Source of the DNA: Pseudomonas sp. TH41
GTDB lineage: Bacteria > Pseudomonadota > Gammaproteobacteria > Pseudomonadales > Pseudomonadaceae
DNA length: 64,000 bases
NCBI RefSeq assembly: GCF_016650695.1
Contig: NZ_JAEKFH010000003.1
Coordinates: 2,624,001 to 2,688,000 of the forward strand
Direction of reading: 5' to 3'
The notes under the pieces are model-generated. The model made no database searches. It had not been told where the DNA came from and worked only from the letters and a program-made list of their open reading frames with translations. Shown piece after piece: positions 18,680 through 26,657 of this stretch; within the stretch, counting starts at the first letter, position 1; the number at the start of each line of letters is the position of its first letter. The position numbers were made by a program, and so were the translations under genes.

Positions 18680-19354
18680 TTACAGAGCTGCCAGCGCACC
18701 TTGATACAACACCGGCCCCGTCGGTTGCCCGGTTGGCGATCCCCCCTTCGGTTCAAGACTGACCGCCAGCGCAATCGGTTTGCCGATCAGCGCTTTCTGC
18801 GTATCGCTCAGCTCAACCTTGCCACTGCCGCCCACCGGAATCACCCCGAGGGAAATCGGTTTACCGTCCGCCGGAATGGCCCACAATTCCAGACTGCGCC
18901 CCTGATCAACCGCGGCCAGCGCCAGCGCTTCGACTTTCAGATAATCCTCGTGCGCTTCGACCTTCAGCGCAGGCTGTGCGTCGGCGCTGAGCAGCGTGGC
19001 GCTGTAACGGGCGTTGTCGCGGTTGTAGATCACGCCCAAGGCCACCGCGACCACCAGCGAACACACCGCCGCCGTCAGCCGCAACCAGTTCCAGAATGGA
19101 CGTTTCTCAGGTACGTGCAGCATTTGCGGTTCTATCCGCGCAGCAATCCCTTGCCACACGCGATCCGGCACCGGTTGCTCGGGCAGCGCCTCGGTCAGGC
19201 TGGCGAGGCTTTCCTGCCACTGCGCCAGTTCCACACGAAGCGCCGCGTCTTCCAGTAACAGCTGTTCAAAACGTCGACGCGCGGCAGAGGGCATCAAGCC
19301 AATGGCGTAGTCGGCGGCGAGGGCGCGGCGCAGGGTCGGGGTTTGATAGTTCAT
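18680..19354 (-). CDS. Anti-sigma factor, RskA family
   Basis: A 224-residue protein with a cytoplasmic zinc-less anti-sigma domain (D-Y-A-I-G-L-M near residue 15). One membrane helix follows at about 89-107, then a periplasmic anti-sigma-K-factor domain (Y-L-K-V-E-A-L, E-L-W-A-I-P, P-I-A-L-A-V-S-L-E-P-K-G-G-S). It should hold the neighbouring ECF sigma factor inactive until a periplasmic signal arrives. Its start overlaps the sigma stop by four bases (ATGA), so the two are coupled. Confidence 0.9.
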   Translation of the reverse strand: MNYQTPTLRRALAADYAIGLMPSAARRRFEQLLLEDAALRVELAQWQESLASLTEALPEQPVPDRVWQGIAARIEPQMLHVPEKRPFWNWLRLTAAVCSLVVAVALGVIYNRDNARYSATLLSADAQPALKVEAHEDYLKVEALALAAVDQGRSLELWAIPADGKPISLGVIPVGGSGKVELSDTQKALIGKPIALAVSLEPKGGSPTGQPTGPVLYQGALAAL

Positions 19355-19899
19355 GATTCAAGGCACCTGCGCAGGCGCTCCATGCCGCGACGGATCCAGG
19401 ATTTCACCGAGCCCAGCGGCGCGGCCAGGTGTTCGGCCAGTTCGGAGCACGACAACCCCTGAAAGTAGGCGACGGTGATCGATTGACGCTGCATGCCTTC
19501 GAGGCTTTCCAGGCAGCGGTTCAAGGCACTGGCCTCGCGGGCACTGCTTAATTGTTCGTCGGCCGAGGGACTTTCATCCTCCAGCGCCTGTTCTTCGAGA
19601 TCGGTCAGCGGCCGGTCGCGGTGTTTGCGCAATTGATCGATGGCTTGGTTGCGGGTGATGTTGATCATCCACGTCAGCGGCGCCGACAGATGCGATTCGT
19701 AGCGCGAGGCGTTATTCCAGATGCGCACGAAGCTTTCCTGCAGCACTTCTTCCGCCAGATCCGAACGTCCCATGAAACGCAGAGCCACGCCATGCAAGCG
19801 CGGGCCGACGCTGCGGTAAAGCGTCTCGAAAGCGCGGCGGTCGCCCAGTGAGCACTGGGCCAGAAGCTGCCTGAGCTGATCGGCGTCGGCGATGGAAAT
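19351..19899 (-). CDS. ECF RNA polymerase sigma factor, probable ATT start
   Basis: Sigma region 2 is clear (S-D-L-A-E-E-V-L-Q-E-S-F-V-R-I-W), as is region 4 (S-C-S-E-L-A-E-H-L-A-A-P-L-G-S-V-K-S-W-I). Homology begins at I-S-I-A-D-A-D-Q-L. The only in-frame ATG is at 20046 and would add 49 residues of unlikely sequence. GGAG ends seven bases before an ATT at 19899-19897, so I propose that rare start, giving 182 residues. It pairs with the downstream RskA-type anti-sigma factor and follows a fasciclin gene that may be its target. Confidence 0.8.
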   Translation of the reverse strand: MSIADADQLRQLLAQCSLGDRRAFETLYRSVGPRLHGVALRFMGRSDLAEEVLQESFVRIWNNASRYESHLSAPLTWMINITRNQAIDQLRKHRDRPLTDLEEQALEDESPSADEQLSSAREASALNRCLESLEGMQRQSITVAYFQGLSCSELAEHLAAPLGSVKSWIRRGMERLRRCLES

Positions 19900-20049
19900 A
19901 AGGGTTCTCCTGGCAGTCGAGGCAGTGACGGTAGGCGGCGTGCGGTGCCGGTTGCAGGCAGAGGTTAGTTCACGGCGCGCCGTTGTTCCATTCACGGGTG
20001 GACACCTCGGAACACCGTCGCCCCCGCTGTGCGAGGGCGACGGCATTGC

Positions 20050-20643
20050 TCAGCTTTTTGGCATCAACACTTTGTCGATGACCTGAATCACGCCGTTGGA
20101 CTGGTACACGTCGTAGGTGGTGATGTCGGCGACGTCACCTTTTTCATCCTTGATGGTGATGTTATGCGGGCCGTTCATCATCGCCCACAGCTTGCCGCCC
20201 GCGACGGTGGTGAGTTCGGTCTTGCCGCCACCGGCCTTGATCTTCTCGGCCAGGGTCATCATGTCGAGTTTCCCGGCGACCACGTGGTACGTGAGGATTT
20301 TGGTCAGGGTGGCTTTGTTTTCCGGCTTCAGCAGGGTATCGACGGTGCCAGCGGGCAGGGCGGCGAAGGCCGAGTTGACCGGGGCAAATACAGTGAATGG
20401 GCCTTTGCCCTTGAGGGTGTCGACCAGGCCGGCCGCTTTCACCGCTGCCACCAGTGTGGTGTGGTCGGAGGAGTTCACCGCGTTATCGACGATGTCCTTG
20501 CTCGGCAGCATGGTTTGGCCGCCGACCATGACGGTGTCGTGGCTCAGGGTTGCCGCTTGCACGGTGTTCAGGGCGAATCCGCCGCCAAGGGCCAGGGTCA
20601 GCAGGCTGGCAATCAACGGGGTTTTGATCGAAGTGCGTTTCAT
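20050..20643 (-). CDS. Exported fasciclin-domain protein
   Basis: A 197-residue protein with a Sec signal peptide (M-K-R-T, hydrophobic run, V-Q-A-A cleavage region) and one FAS1 domain. The domain shows T-L-V-A-A-V-K-A-A-G-L, G-P-F-T-V-F-A-P-V-N-S-A-F and L-T-Y-H-V-V. FAS1 domains mediate adhesion, but the bacterial role is unclear. I chose the ATG at 20643 because AAGGA lies eight bases upstream and the signal peptide starts there. The same-strand sigma and anti-sigma genes follow, so it is plausibly part of their regulon. Confidence 0.9.
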   Translation of the reverse strand: MKRTSIKTPLIASLLTLALGGGFALNTVQAATLSHDTVMVGGQTMLPSKDIVDNAVNSSDHTTLVAAVKAAGLVDTLKGKGPFTVFAPVNSAFAALPAGTVDTLLKPENKATLTKILTYHVVAGKLDMMTLAEKIKAGGGKTELTTVAGGKLWAMMNGPHNITIKDEKGDVADITTYDVYQSNGVIQVIDKVLMPKS

Positions 20644-20782
20644 GGTGATGATCCTTTGTGGGGAGAATCGGCCAGGAATGTCTGTCCGTGCTTGATATAC
20701 GTGGCGGGGACTAGACCGGATGCAGCAGAGGAAAAATTCTTTTGATTGCTCGTTTTGGCGGGCCTGGCACAACACTTGACCC

Positions 20783-20887
20783 TGTAGGAGCTGGCGCAGC
20801 CTGCGATCTTTTGATCTTGATTTTGATTGTTAGCGGGAGTGAAGGCTCTAAAGATCAAAAGATCGCAGCCTTCGGCAGCTCCTACAG
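20783..20887. repeat. REP inverted pair, family B
   Basis: One arm reads GGCGCAGCC and the other GCCTTCGGC, so the arms have diverged more than usual. It lies in the divergent gap between fasciclin and the DUF2780 gene. Confidence 0.85.
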
Positions 20888-20980
20888 GGGTTGGGAACAA
20901 TCCCCCGGGATACCAGTCCAACGGACAGTTTTTTCGCCGCCCATCGATGGGCGGTTTTCATGACACAAGAGGATGTCTGG

Positions 20981-21538
20981 ATGAAGATTTCACGCGGTTT
21001 TGCACTGGCTTCGCTGATGAGTCTGGCGGCCAGCCCGGTCTTCGCCGGTTTCAGCCTGGACGATGTGACCAAGGCAGCCTCGAGTATGCAGGGCGGCAAC
21101 GCAGCAACAACCGCCGCACCCACCTCGGAAACGGCAGGTCTGCTCGATGTGCTGACCTCGCAACTGAACATCACTCCAGAGCAGGCCATTGGCGGCACCG
21201 GGGCGATGCTGGGCCTGGCGAAGAATCAATTGAGCTCCACTGACTACTCGCAATTGGCCAAAAACGTGCCGGGGCTGGACATGCTGTCGGGGGTCGGTCA
21301 ATTGGGGGCACTCAGCGGTTTGCTCGGATCGTCCGGCCAGTCGACTGGCCTGGAGAACGCACTGGGCAACGTGAAAAACACCAGTGACCTGGACAGCGCG
21401 TTCGGCGCTCTGGGCATGGACGACAGCATGGTCGGCCAGTTTGCCCCGGTGATCCTCAAATACCTCGGCGATCAGGGCCTTGGCGGTTCACTGCTGGAAA
21501 ACCTTGGCGGAATCTGGGGCGCCGGTACCGGCAGCTGA
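20981..21538 (+). CDS. Exported DUF2780 (VcgC/VcgE-like) protein
   Basis: A 185-residue protein with a signal peptide (M-K-I-S-R-G-F-A-L-A-S, cleavage after V-F-A). The body is low-complexity and rich in Gly, Leu and Ser, with the DUF2780 layout: L-L-D-V-L-T-S-Q-L-N-I-T-P-E-Q-A, then G-T-G-A-M-L-G-L-A-K. Function is unknown. AGAGGA lies upstream of the ATG at 20981, and an ATG at 20960 would spoil the signal peptide. Its last 51 bases overlap the end of the convergent acyltransferase gene. Confidence 0.8.
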   Translation: MKISRGFALASLMSLAASPVFAGFSLDDVTKAASSMQGGNAATTAAPTSETAGLLDVLTSQLNITPEQAIGGTGAMLGLAKNQLSSTDYSQLAKNVPGLDMLSGVGQLGALSGLLGSSGQSTGLENALGNVKNTSDLDSAFGALGMDDSMVGQFAPVILKYLGDQGLGGSLLENLGGIWGAGTGS

Positions 21539-22426
21539 TTCAATGACTTCGGCGCGCAACGCGTCGATGCGCTGGTCCTTCTCGATCCAGAGCTGGTTGA
21601 CCCAGTTCTGGATGGTTTCGCGAAACACCGGGTCGTTTTCATAATCGCCCTGCCACAGTGCCGGGTCGAGTTCGCGAGTCTTGATGTCGATGATGATCCT
21701 CGGCACATTGCCGCTGAGCAAATCCCAGAACCCCGGAATCTGCTGTTGCGGATACACCACCGTCACATCAAGGATGGCGTCCAGCTGTTCACCCATTGCC
21801 GCCAGCACAAACGCTACGCCACCGGCCTTGGGCTTGAGCAAGTGAGTAAACGGTGATTGCTGCTGAACGCTTTTCGCCGCAGTGAACCGGGTGCCTTCCA
21901 GGTAGTTGACCACCGTCACCGGTTGACGCTTGAACAACTCGCAGGCCTCTTTGGTGATCTCCAGATCCTTGCCCGCCCATTTGGGATGCTTCGCCAGAAA
22001 CGCCTTGGTGTAGCGCTTCATGAACGGATAGTCCAGTGCCCACCAGGCCAGGCCCAGGAACGGCACCCAGATCAGCTCTTTCTTGAGGAAGAATTTGAAG
22101 AACGGCGTGCGCCGGTTGAGGGTCTGGATCAACGCCGGAATGTCGACCCAGGATTGATGGTTGCTGATCACCAGATACGACGTGTCGCAGCGCAAGTCAT
22201 CGCCGCGGCGGATGTCCCATTGCGTGGGGATGCACAGGCGGAAGATCAGCTTGTCGATTTCGGCCCAGGTCTCGGCGATCCACATCACTGTCCACGAGGC
22301 GTAATCCCGGAAACGACCGGGCAGGACCAGTTTGAGCAAGGCAAACACCATCAACGGCCCGAACAGGACCAGAGTATTGAGCAACAGCAGCAGGGTAACG
22401 AAACAGCCGGTGAGCAGGCGGCGCAT
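21488..22426 (-). CDS. Lysophospholipid acyltransferase (PlsC family)
   Basis: A 312-residue membrane-bound acyltransferase. N-terminal hydrophobic helices are followed by the catalytic N-H-Q-S-W-V-D (H-x4-D) near residue 100 and the substrate motif Y-L-E-G-T-R-F near 183. It most resembles the YihG/LCLAT branch, which modifies the sn-2 position of phosphatidic acid or related lipids. The C-terminal 17 codons overlap the convergent DUF2780 gene. A palindromic REP pair lies upstream. Confidence 0.87.
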   Translation of the reverse strand: MRRLLTGCFVTLLLLLNTLVLFGPLMVFALLKLVLPGRFRDYASWTVMWIAETWAEIDKLIFRLCIPTQWDIRRGDDLRCDTSYLVISNHQSWVDIPALIQTLNRRTPFFKFFLKKELIWVPFLGLAWWALDYPFMKRYTKAFLAKHPKWAGKDLEITKEACELFKRQPVTVVNYLEGTRFTAAKSVQQQSPFTHLLKPKAGGVAFVLAAMGEQLDAILDVTVVYPQQQIPGFWDLLSGNVPRIIIDIKTRELDPALWQGDYENDPVFRETIQNWVNQLWIEKDQRIDALRAEVIESAAGTGAPDSAKVFQQ

Positions 22427-22541
22427 AAGTAACTCTTGTAAGCATTTGGGCGCGCCATGATAAGCAGCTTCAGGCAGCAGGCCAAATCGGTGGTGACGAA
22501 TGTTTCACTTCTGCAGCGCTATGCTGGAAAAGCCATACCGG

Positions 22542-22625
22542 TAGGAGCTGCCGAAGGCTGCGATCTCTTGATCTTGATTCTGAAAAGCAAGATCAAGAGA
22601 TCGCAGCCTTCGGCAGCTCCTACAA
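22542..22625. repeat. REP inverted pair, family B
   Basis: GTAGGAGCTGCCGAAGGCTG sub-type, with GCTGCCGAAGGC in place of GCTGCCGCAGGC. It sits in the divergent gap between the acyltransferase and protease genes. Confidence 0.9.
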
Positions 22626-22716
22626 GGCTGCGGTTTTCTGATCTTCATTTTCGCCGAACGAATTCGAAGGCAACGGTCTAAAATTCCGCTGCCCATTTCC
22701 CAAGGATGCCCATTAC

Positions 22717-23223
22717 GTGAAATCCCTTCTTGCACTGCTTTCCCTCGTAGCCTTGCCCATCATGGCCGCCGAGCCGACCCTGTACGGGCGCTACGAATAC
22801 ATCGCGTTGCCGGAAATCGGCGGCGAAGTGCTCAAGGCCAAAATGGACACCGGCGCCCTGACCGCGTCGCTGTCGGCCAAAGACATCGAAACCTTCACCC
22901 GCGACGGCGAGAACTGGGTACGTTTCCGCCTCGGCACCAAGGACGCCAGCAATAAGGTCTACGAACACAAGGTCGCACGGATCAGCAAGATCAAGACCCG
23001 CTCCGAAGAAGAAGAGGATGACAGCGAGGTCATCGCGCCCACCAAGCGTCCGGTGGTCGATCTGGAACTGTGCCTGGGCAACGTCAAGCGCACGGTCGAG
23101 GTCAACCTGACGGATCGCAGTAGTTTTAATTACCCGCTATTGATAGGTGCCAAGGCGTTGCGCGAGTTTGGCGCGGCGGTGAATCCGGCTCGACGGTTTA
23201 CGGCGGATAAGCCGGATTGTTGA
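22717..23223 (+). CDS. Exported retropepsin-like protease (PF05618, RimK-associated type)
   Basis: A 168-residue protein with a signal peptide (cleavage near M-A-A-E) and the aspartic-protease-like M-D-T-G-A-L-T-A-S-L near residue 46. The late I-G-A-K-A-L-R-E-F is typical of the 'ATP-dependent zinc protease' family. That family name is historical, and the fold is retropepsin-like. The start is GTG at 22717 with AAGGA nine bases upstream. It is probably monocistronic and its substrate is unknown. Confidence 0.85.
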   Translation: MKSLLALLSLVALPIMAAEPTLYGRYEYIALPEIGGEVLKAKMDTGALTASLSAKDIETFTRDGENWVRFRLGTKDASNKVYEHKVARISKIKTRSEEEEDDSEVIAPTKRPVVDLELCLGNVKRTVEVNLTDRSSFNYPLLIGAKALREFGAAVNPARRFTADKPDC

Positions 23224-23311
23224 GGGTTTTGGCGGATATGGGTTTCACCTCCGTAAATTGATACCCGGATTCCGCCTTATTCGTCTTATTAATATTTAAG
23301 GCCTCAATTGG

Positions 23312-24166
23312 CTAGGTAAGCTGGCGGTCTATGTTTTTCCTTATCTTGTTTAGTGTGTAGTTGGTTTTTTCTGCTAGGCGGGATGGTCCGGGAGTTTCAG
23401 TTAGCCAGGTGTGGTTAGTGAGAAGCTCATCGATAGGGGCAGTGGTTGCGCTGCCCATTGCGTTATTTAGATAGTTGTCATATTGAAGCGGGCCAAGCGG
23501 GTGTGAAGAAAAAATACTTTCCTCTGGGTGCGAAGAAATGGAAGCACGCCTTCCTGGTTGTGGAATGGACTGCGATGGATGATTGGGAGGAGCTAGCTCA
23601 TTCCATCTATTTGTTTGTTCGATTCTCTGAAACTCTGATGCTTGCGCGTTGATCTCTTGTTGTGTGAATTTTTTTATGTCGACCTTAGAAGGTTCTTGGC
23701 GCAATGGTACGTGTTGATTAGCCTTAGGCTTAGTTCCCATTGCGACAGTTTTTGATACTGCAGTTTTTGTCTGAGGGATTTTTGGCTTCATGCCAAATAG
23801 CTGCCTGAAAAATTTCCCTATTCCCCAAAAATGCCCAGTCGGATCTACTCGATTCCTTGGATCCCCCCCACAATACCCATACGCATTCAACCCACCCTCC
23901 CCAAACGGACTCCAACTGTCCGGGCTGTTAAACCGCATCAACACCGGGTTGAACTGCCGATACCCATTCCCCAAATGATAGTGCCCGGTCACCGAATCCG
24001 GCTGCTCGCCGTTAAACCCAAGCAGGCTGAGCAAGCCGTTTTCGCGTGGTCGATGACCATAGGGCGTGTAGGCGATCGGATGAGGTCGATTTGCGTCGAG
24101 GGCGATCAACACCGAGCGCTGTTGATCGGTTGCCAGGAGGATTGTTTTGCTTGAATGGGTAGGCAT
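23312..24166 (-). CDS. Mini-Rhs protein 3, short core and unknown tail
   Basis: A 284-residue protein. Its core is 112 residues: it starts at the L-A-T-D-Q-Q-R-S-V-L block and lacks the first 65 residues of cassettes 1 and 2. It keeps L-L-G-F-N-G, G-N-G-Y-R, S-P-D-S-W-S-P-F-G and D-P-T-G-H. The tail is AT-rich, polar and unlike the other two (for example N-T-Y-T-L-N-K-I-R-K-N-I). The start at 24166 is supported by GGAG eight bases upstream and by its 69-bp distance to the shared palindrome. No immunity gene is seen nearby. Confidence 0.8.
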   Translation of the reverse strand: MPTHSSKTILLATDQQRSVLIALDANRPHPIAYTPYGHRPRENGLLSLLGFNGEQPDSVTGHYHLGNGYRQFNPVLMRFNSPDSWSPFGEGGLNAYGYCGGDPRNRVDPTGHFWGIGKFFRQLFGMKPKIPQTKTAVSKTVAMGTKPKANQHVPLRQEPSKVDIKKFTQQEINAQASEFQRIEQTNRWNELAPPNHPSQSIPQPGRRASISSHPEESIFSSHPLGPLQYDNYLNNAMGSATTAPIDELLTNHTWLTETPGPSRLAEKTNYTLNKIRKNIDRQLT

Positions 24167-24234
24167 TGGCTGAGCTCCGAGCAAGATCCATAAAGCCGGA
24201 CCCTCAGCATCGGAGTTTTCTCAGTCTTTGCCTA

Positions 24235-24250
24235 CTATCAGAACTGATAG
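24235..24250 (-). promoter_or_regulatory. Palindrome upstream of mini-Rhs 3
   Basis: CTATCAGAACTGATAG, identical over all 16 bases to the copy before mini-Rhs 2 and also preceded by CTA. Here the sequence between palindrome and gene has diverged, so the palindrome itself appears to be under selection. Confidence 0.7.
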
Positions 24251-24263
24251 GGTTGTTGCGCTG

Positions 24264-24344
24264 AATCAAAAGATCGCAGCCTTCGGCAGCTCCTACAGGT
24301 GTACACATTCCAATGTAGGAGCTGCCGAAGGCTGCGATCTTTTC
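24264..24344. repeat. REP inverted pair, family B, tail-out orientation
   Basis: The two copies face away from each other compared with most pairs, so the GATCTTTT tails are outside. It lies between mini-Rhs 3 and the GST gene. Confidence 0.85.
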
Positions 24345-24366
24345 AGGCCGGTAAACCTGCGAAGAT

Positions 24367-24996
24367 CTAAACTTTCGGCATCGTCGCCAGCATCGAAGGT
24401 CGTTGACTCACCTCGAAATACCACGCTGCCAGCTGCGGATTTGCGTCACGCCATGCCAGATCCGGATGGCGCAAATCCAGGTAACCCAGCGCACAGGCGA
24501 CGCTAATTGCCGCCACGTCGAAATGGCTGGTCAGCTCGGCAATCGCGTCTTTCTCCAGCAGTGCCAGGGCACGGCGGATCTTGTCACGCTGGCCGTCGAG
24601 CCATTGGTCCCACTGTTTCTCCGGGGCGCGCAGGACGACTTCGTAACGCACCATCACTGAGGCATCCATGATCCCGTCGGCCAGGGAGGCCAGGGTCAGA
24701 CGGCGCCAGCGGGCGGAGCCTTCGCGGGGGATCAGCGGGTTACCGACGTGCTGGTGATCAAGGTAATCGAGGATCACGCGGCTGTCATGGATGACGCTGC
24801 CATCAGCCAGGCGCAGGGCGGGGATTTTGCTCAGCGGGTTATCGTCGATCAGCGTCTGGTCCGGGTCGACCGGTGTGAGTACGCAGTTTTGCAGGGCGAC
24901 GCGGTCCTGTTGACCGGTTTCGTGCAACAGCACCATGACTTTGCGAACGAAAGGCGAGAGTGAGTTGTGGTACAGGGTCATGCTCGGGGTGGACAT
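24367..24996 (-). CDS. Glutathione S-transferase family protein
   Basis: A 209-residue protein. The N-terminal thioredoxin-like domain carries S-P-F-V-R-K-V-M-V-L-L-H-E (Ser in the usual glutathione-activating place) and I-P-A-L plus D-S-R-V-I-L-D-Y-L for glutathione binding. An all-helical C-terminal domain ends at A-T-M-P-K-V. The substrate is unknown. The ATG at 24996 has only a weak ribosome site, and one five codons later is equally possible. Confidence 0.87.
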   Translation of the reverse strand: MSTPSMTLYHNSLSPFVRKVMVLLHETGQQDRVALQNCVLTPVDPDQTLIDDNPLSKIPALRLADGSVIHDSRVILDYLDHQHVGNPLIPREGSARWRRLTLASLADGIMDASVMVRYEVVLRAPEKQWDQWLDGQRDKIRRALALLEKDAIAELTSHFDVAAISVACALGYLDLRHPDLAWRDANPQLAAWYFEVSQRPSMLATMPKV

Positions 24997-25075
24997 GGCG
25001 GCGTCTCGGTCGATAACAGTGTCGGCAGCATAGCGCGTTGATGCGAGAGCTCAAGATGGCAAATAAACCCTGAAC

Positions 25076-25168
25076 CCTGTGGGAGCGAGCCTGCTCGCGA
25101 AAGCGGTGTCTCAATCAACATTGATGTTGAAGGTGACGGCCTCTTCGCGAGCAGGCTCGCTCCCACAT
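25076..25168. repeat. REP inverted pair, family A variant
   Basis: GTGGGAGCGAGCCTGCTCGC copies in inverted orientation, at the 3' end of the MFS gene and upstream of the GST gene. Confidence 0.9.
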
Positions 25169-25179
25169 TTTTTTGCGTT

Positions 25180-26484
25180 TTAGCTGACGGGTTGCAGCGT
25201 TTGCTGTCCGGATTGAGGACCTGGAACCGCCTGAGACTTCAGTTCACGGGCGACGGTCCAGACGATGAACGCGGCGACGATGTCGAAAATCGCCAGCACC
25301 ACGAACAACGGGCTGTAGCCGATCTTGGTCACCATCACACCGAACACCAGGGTGAAAGCGGCGGCGCCGAGGTAGCCGAACATTCCGCCCATGCCCGTGG
25401 CGGTGGCCACTTCATTTTTGCCGAACGAGTCGGAGGTGATCGCATACAGCGCGCCGGACAATGTCTGGTGGGCGAAACCACCGATGCACAACAGCGCAAT
25501 GGCGGTGTACGGGCTGGCTACCAGGCCGATGCAGGCCGGGCCGATCATGCACGAGGCGCCGAACAGCAGGACCATTTTGCGCGAAGTGAACAACGATACT
25601 TTCAGGTGCTTGTGGAACAGCGGGCTTAAATAACCGCCGAGTACGCAGCCAAGGTCGGCGGCGAGAAACGGCAGCCAGGCAAACATCGCGATCTCTTTGA
25701 TGTTCATGTGCCGTTCCGTCATCAGGTACAGCGGAATCCACGCGTTGAAGGTCTGCCAGGCAGGTTCGGAGAGCATCCGGGCGCTGGCGATGGCGTAGAA
25801 ATTTCGGCTGCCGATGATCTTTTTCCAGCTGCCTTTTTGGGCCGTTGGGTCTTTGAAGTGTTCTTCCTGGCCGTTGAGGATGTAATCCCGTTCTTCTTCG
25901 CTCAGGCGCTTTTGGTCGCGCGGATGCTTGTAGAGGATCACCCACAGGAAACTCCAGGCTACGCCCAGACCGCCGACGATCAGGAACGCCAGTTCCCAGC
26001 CGCTGTGCAGAATCGCCCAGACCACCAGTGGCGGCGCCAGCAGTGCGCCAATCGAGGAACCGATGTTGAACCAGCCGATGGCGACCGAACGCTCCTTGGC
26101 CGGAAACCATTCGGTAGAGGCTTTGACCGCCGCCGGCAGCCCCGCGGCTTCGGTCAATCCGAGCAGGCCCCGGACAAACGCCAGCCCTTGCCAACCCGTC
26201 GCCAGCGCCGCGAGTGCGCAGGCAATCGACCAGGCGAACGCGAAAATCGCAAACCCCATCTTCGTGCCAATGGCATCAATGATGTACCCGGCCACCGGTT
26301 GCATCAGCGCGTAGCACACCTGCCAGGCGACCACGATGTGCGAGTACTGCTCGGTGGAGATGTTCATTTCGCTCATCAGGGTCGGAGCGGCCACTGACAA
26401 GGTATTACGAGCGAGGTAGTTAACCATCAGGCCAGCCGTCACGAGGCCGACCATCCACCAGCGGATGCCTTTGACTTTCATCAT
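25180..26484 (-). CDS. MFS transporter, anion:cation symporter (sugar acid) type
   Basis: A 434-residue, 12-helix transporter. The ACS-family signature is present: N-Y-L-A-R-N-T-L-S-V-A-A-P near residue 22, G-L-T-E-A-A-G-L-P-A-A near 112 and W-F-P-A-K-E-R after it. The loop L-S-E-E-E-R-D-Y-I is typical of hexuronate, galactonate and glucarate carriers. The exact substrate is not known and no catabolic enzymes are adjacent. A TTGTCGTACAA site 49 bp upstream suggests control by a FadR-subfamily GntR repressor, common for sugar-acid transport. Confidence 0.85.
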   Translation of the reverse strand: MMKVKGIRWWMVGLVTAGLMVNYLARNTLSVAAPTLMSEMNISTEQYSHIVVAWQVCYALMQPVAGYIIDAIGTKMGFAIFAFAWSIACALAALATGWQGLAFVRGLLGLTEAAGLPAAVKASTEWFPAKERSVAIGWFNIGSSIGALLAPPLVVWAILHSGWELAFLIVGGLGVAWSFLWVILYKHPRDQKRLSEEERDYILNGQEEHFKDPTAQKGSWKKIIGSRNFYAIASARMLSEPAWQTFNAWIPLYLMTERHMNIKEIAMFAWLPFLAADLGCVLGGYLSPLFHKHLKVSLFTSRKMVLLFGASCMIGPACIGLVASPYTAIALLCIGGFAHQTLSGALYAITSDSFGKNEVATATGMGGMFGYLGAAAFTLVFGVMVTKIGYSPLFVVLAIFDIVAAFIVWTVARELKSQAVPGPQSGQQTLQPVS

Positions 26485-26532
26485 TTCACCATGATTGTTT
26501 TTGGATTTTTGGTGTAAATCATTTGTTGTAGG

Positions 26533-26543
26533 TTGTCGTACAA
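26533..26543. promoter_or_regulatory. GntR/FadR-type operator
   Basis: TTGTCGTACAA is a perfect palindrome (TTGT-CGT-ACAA) that fits the T-G-T-N3-A-C-A pattern of FadR-subfamily GntR regulators. It lies 49 bp upstream of the transporter start. Confidence 0.6.
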
Positions 26544-26657
26544 CATGCGCCTTTATAGGAGTACAAGGGTAAAACTGTCAATGAATATGTCAGGGATTTT
26601 GCGGGGTGAGGTGACAGGTGGGGGAAGTGGTCGTCATATGACTACTGTGACGACGGG

